A stretch of DNA of 15,013 nt from an uncultured Collinsella sp. Its GTDB lineage: Bacteria > Actinomycetota > Coriobacteriia > Coriobacteriales > Coriobacteriaceae. A program made the translations under genes and the position numbers. Shown piece after piece: positions 14,083 through 15,013 of this stretch. Numbering within the stretch: position 1 is the first letter of the stretch; each line of letters opens with the position of its first letter. The stretch spans positions 1-15,013 of the forward strand of contig CABRNM010000033.1 in assembly GCA_902472315.1 (NCBI GenBank), given 5' to 3'. The notes under the pieces were generated by a model. It made no database searches and was not told the DNA's origin. It saw only the letters and a program-made list of their open reading frames with translations.

Positions 14083-15013
14083 CTACTCAGCAGCCTCCTC
14101 AAGCTCGGAGACATCAAACTCAAAGTCGTTACCCGGCAGGATGGCGTTGAGCACAATGCCCACCAGTGAGCCCACGGCAATGCCGGACAGCGAAATGGTC
14201 ACGCCGCCCAGCTCCAACACGATGGCGCCGGCGGTGCTGTACGCGATGCCGAGCGAAAGCACGAGCACCAGCGCGGCAACCAGCACGTTGCGGTTGTTCT
14301 GGAAATCGACCTGGTTCTCGATGAGGTTGCGGACGCCCACAGCGCTGATCATGCCGTAGAGCACGAGCGACACACCGCCGATCACACACGCCGGCATGGC
14401 CGCAATGACAGCCGCGAACTTGGGGCAGAACGAAAGCACGATGGCGCAACACGCGGCAATTCGAATTACGCGCGGGTCGAACACGCGCGTCAGGGCGAGC
14501 ACGCCGGTGTTCTCACCATACGTAGTGTTGGCCGGAGCGCCAAAGAGCGAAGCCAGAATCGTGGCAAGGCCGTCGCCGAGCAGCGTGCGATGCAGACCGG
14601 GATCGGCAATGTAGTTGCGCTCGCAAGTCGAACCGATAGCAGAGATATCGCCGATATGCTCGATCATGGTCGCGAAGGCCAGCGGCATGATGGTGATGAT
14701 GGCCGTCATGGCAAGACCGCTATCGAACTGCGGCCCAAAGAGCGCAAACACGGTGTTATCCCACACGATGGGCAAACCAACCCAGGGAGCGGCTGCGACG
14801 CCAGAAAAGTCGACCTCACCGAGCGCGGCGGCAACGGCATAGCTCACCGCAACGCCCAGCAGGATCGGCACAATCTTGACCATGCCGCGGCCCCAGATGT
14901 TGCAGATGACGATCACTGCCACGGCGATAACGGCGACGAGCCAATTGGTCTGGCAGTTGGCAATGGCGGAGCTTGCCAGGATCAGACCGATGGAAATGAC
15001 GATGGGGCCCGTC
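14083..15013 (-). CDS. uraA: Uracil permease (UraA/PyrP-type, NCS2 family), 5' end outside the window
   Basis: About 309 C-terminal residues are visible; the start lies beyond the right edge and the frame is open to base 15012. The protein imports uracil with protons. Key family motifs are present: TGPIVISIGL at the visible N-terminal end, MIEHIGD with the Glu and His matching E241 and H245 of E. coli UraA, and TTYGENTGVLALTRV with the Glu matching E290. The C terminus is a short acidic tail (FDVSELEEAAE). Any upstream pyrimidine regulation would be off the window. It is a distant relative of the purine permease at 7802, from a different branch. Confidence 0.93.
   Translation of the reverse strand, partial: TGPIVISIGLILASSAIANCQTNWLVAVIAVAVIVICNIWGRGMVKIVPILLGVAVSYAVAAALGEVDFSGVAAAPWVGLPIVWDNTVFALFGPQFDSGLAMTAIITIMPLAFATMIEHIGDISAIGSTCERNYIADPGLHRTLLGDGLATILASLFGAPANTTYGENTGVLALTRVFDPRVIRIAACCAIVLSFCPKFAAVIAAMPACVIGGVSLVLYGMISAVGVRNLIENQVDFQNNRNVLVAALVLVLSLGIAYSTAGAIVLELGGVTISLSGIAVGSLVGIVLNAILPGNDFEFDVSELEEAAE

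Overview
The window looks like chromosome of a high-GC, gut-associated Coriobacteriia actinobacterium, most probably Collinsella or a close relative. This rests on GC-rich coding sequence with frequent GTG starts, a bile salt hydrolase close to the bifidobacterial type, and surface proteins ending in LAATG sorting signals. The genus is inferred from recall, not from a search.

Left part (1-3760). A minus-strand gene encodes an XRE-type helix-turn-helix domain fused to an AlaA-like aminotransferase. Its promoter carries four exact copies of GTTCAATTT, and a good internal ribosome-binding site sits just before the aminotransferase domain. Next come a minus-strand LysR regulator and, divergent from it, an EamA-type (DMT) exporter gene; a 6+6 bp palindrome of LysR-box type lies between the two.

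Middle part (3760-9180). A Kup potassium transporter (+) converges on a complete bile salt hydrolase gene (-), with a hairpin between them. Behind it is a short peptide-deformylase-like gene (-) that keeps its metal ligands but has Met in place of the catalytic Glu. It has its own terminator and is divergent from an AzgA-type purine permease (+).

Right part (9180-14020). Two paralogous secreted beta-helix surface proteins lie in tandem (+), each with a signal peptide, about 23-residue rungs, a charged Pro-rich stalk and a LAATG wall-sorting tail. The duplicated unit is about 2.05 kb and carried along the last 45 bp of the purine permease gene and its terminator; that permease tail survives as a fossil between the paralogues. 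A 39-bp upstream element is 38/39 identical in the two copies although nearby non-coding sequence has diverged strongly. A small esterase (+) follows.

Right edge (14080-15013). The 3' part of a minus-strand UraA/PyrP-type uracil permease runs off the window. Overall the region is a set of short, mostly single-gene transcription units for amino-acid metabolism, ion, nucleobase and metabolite transport, bile resistance and surface display. The least ordinary parts are the regulator-enzyme fusion with its operator cluster, the altered deformylase homologue, and the surface-protein duplication with its conserved upstream element.
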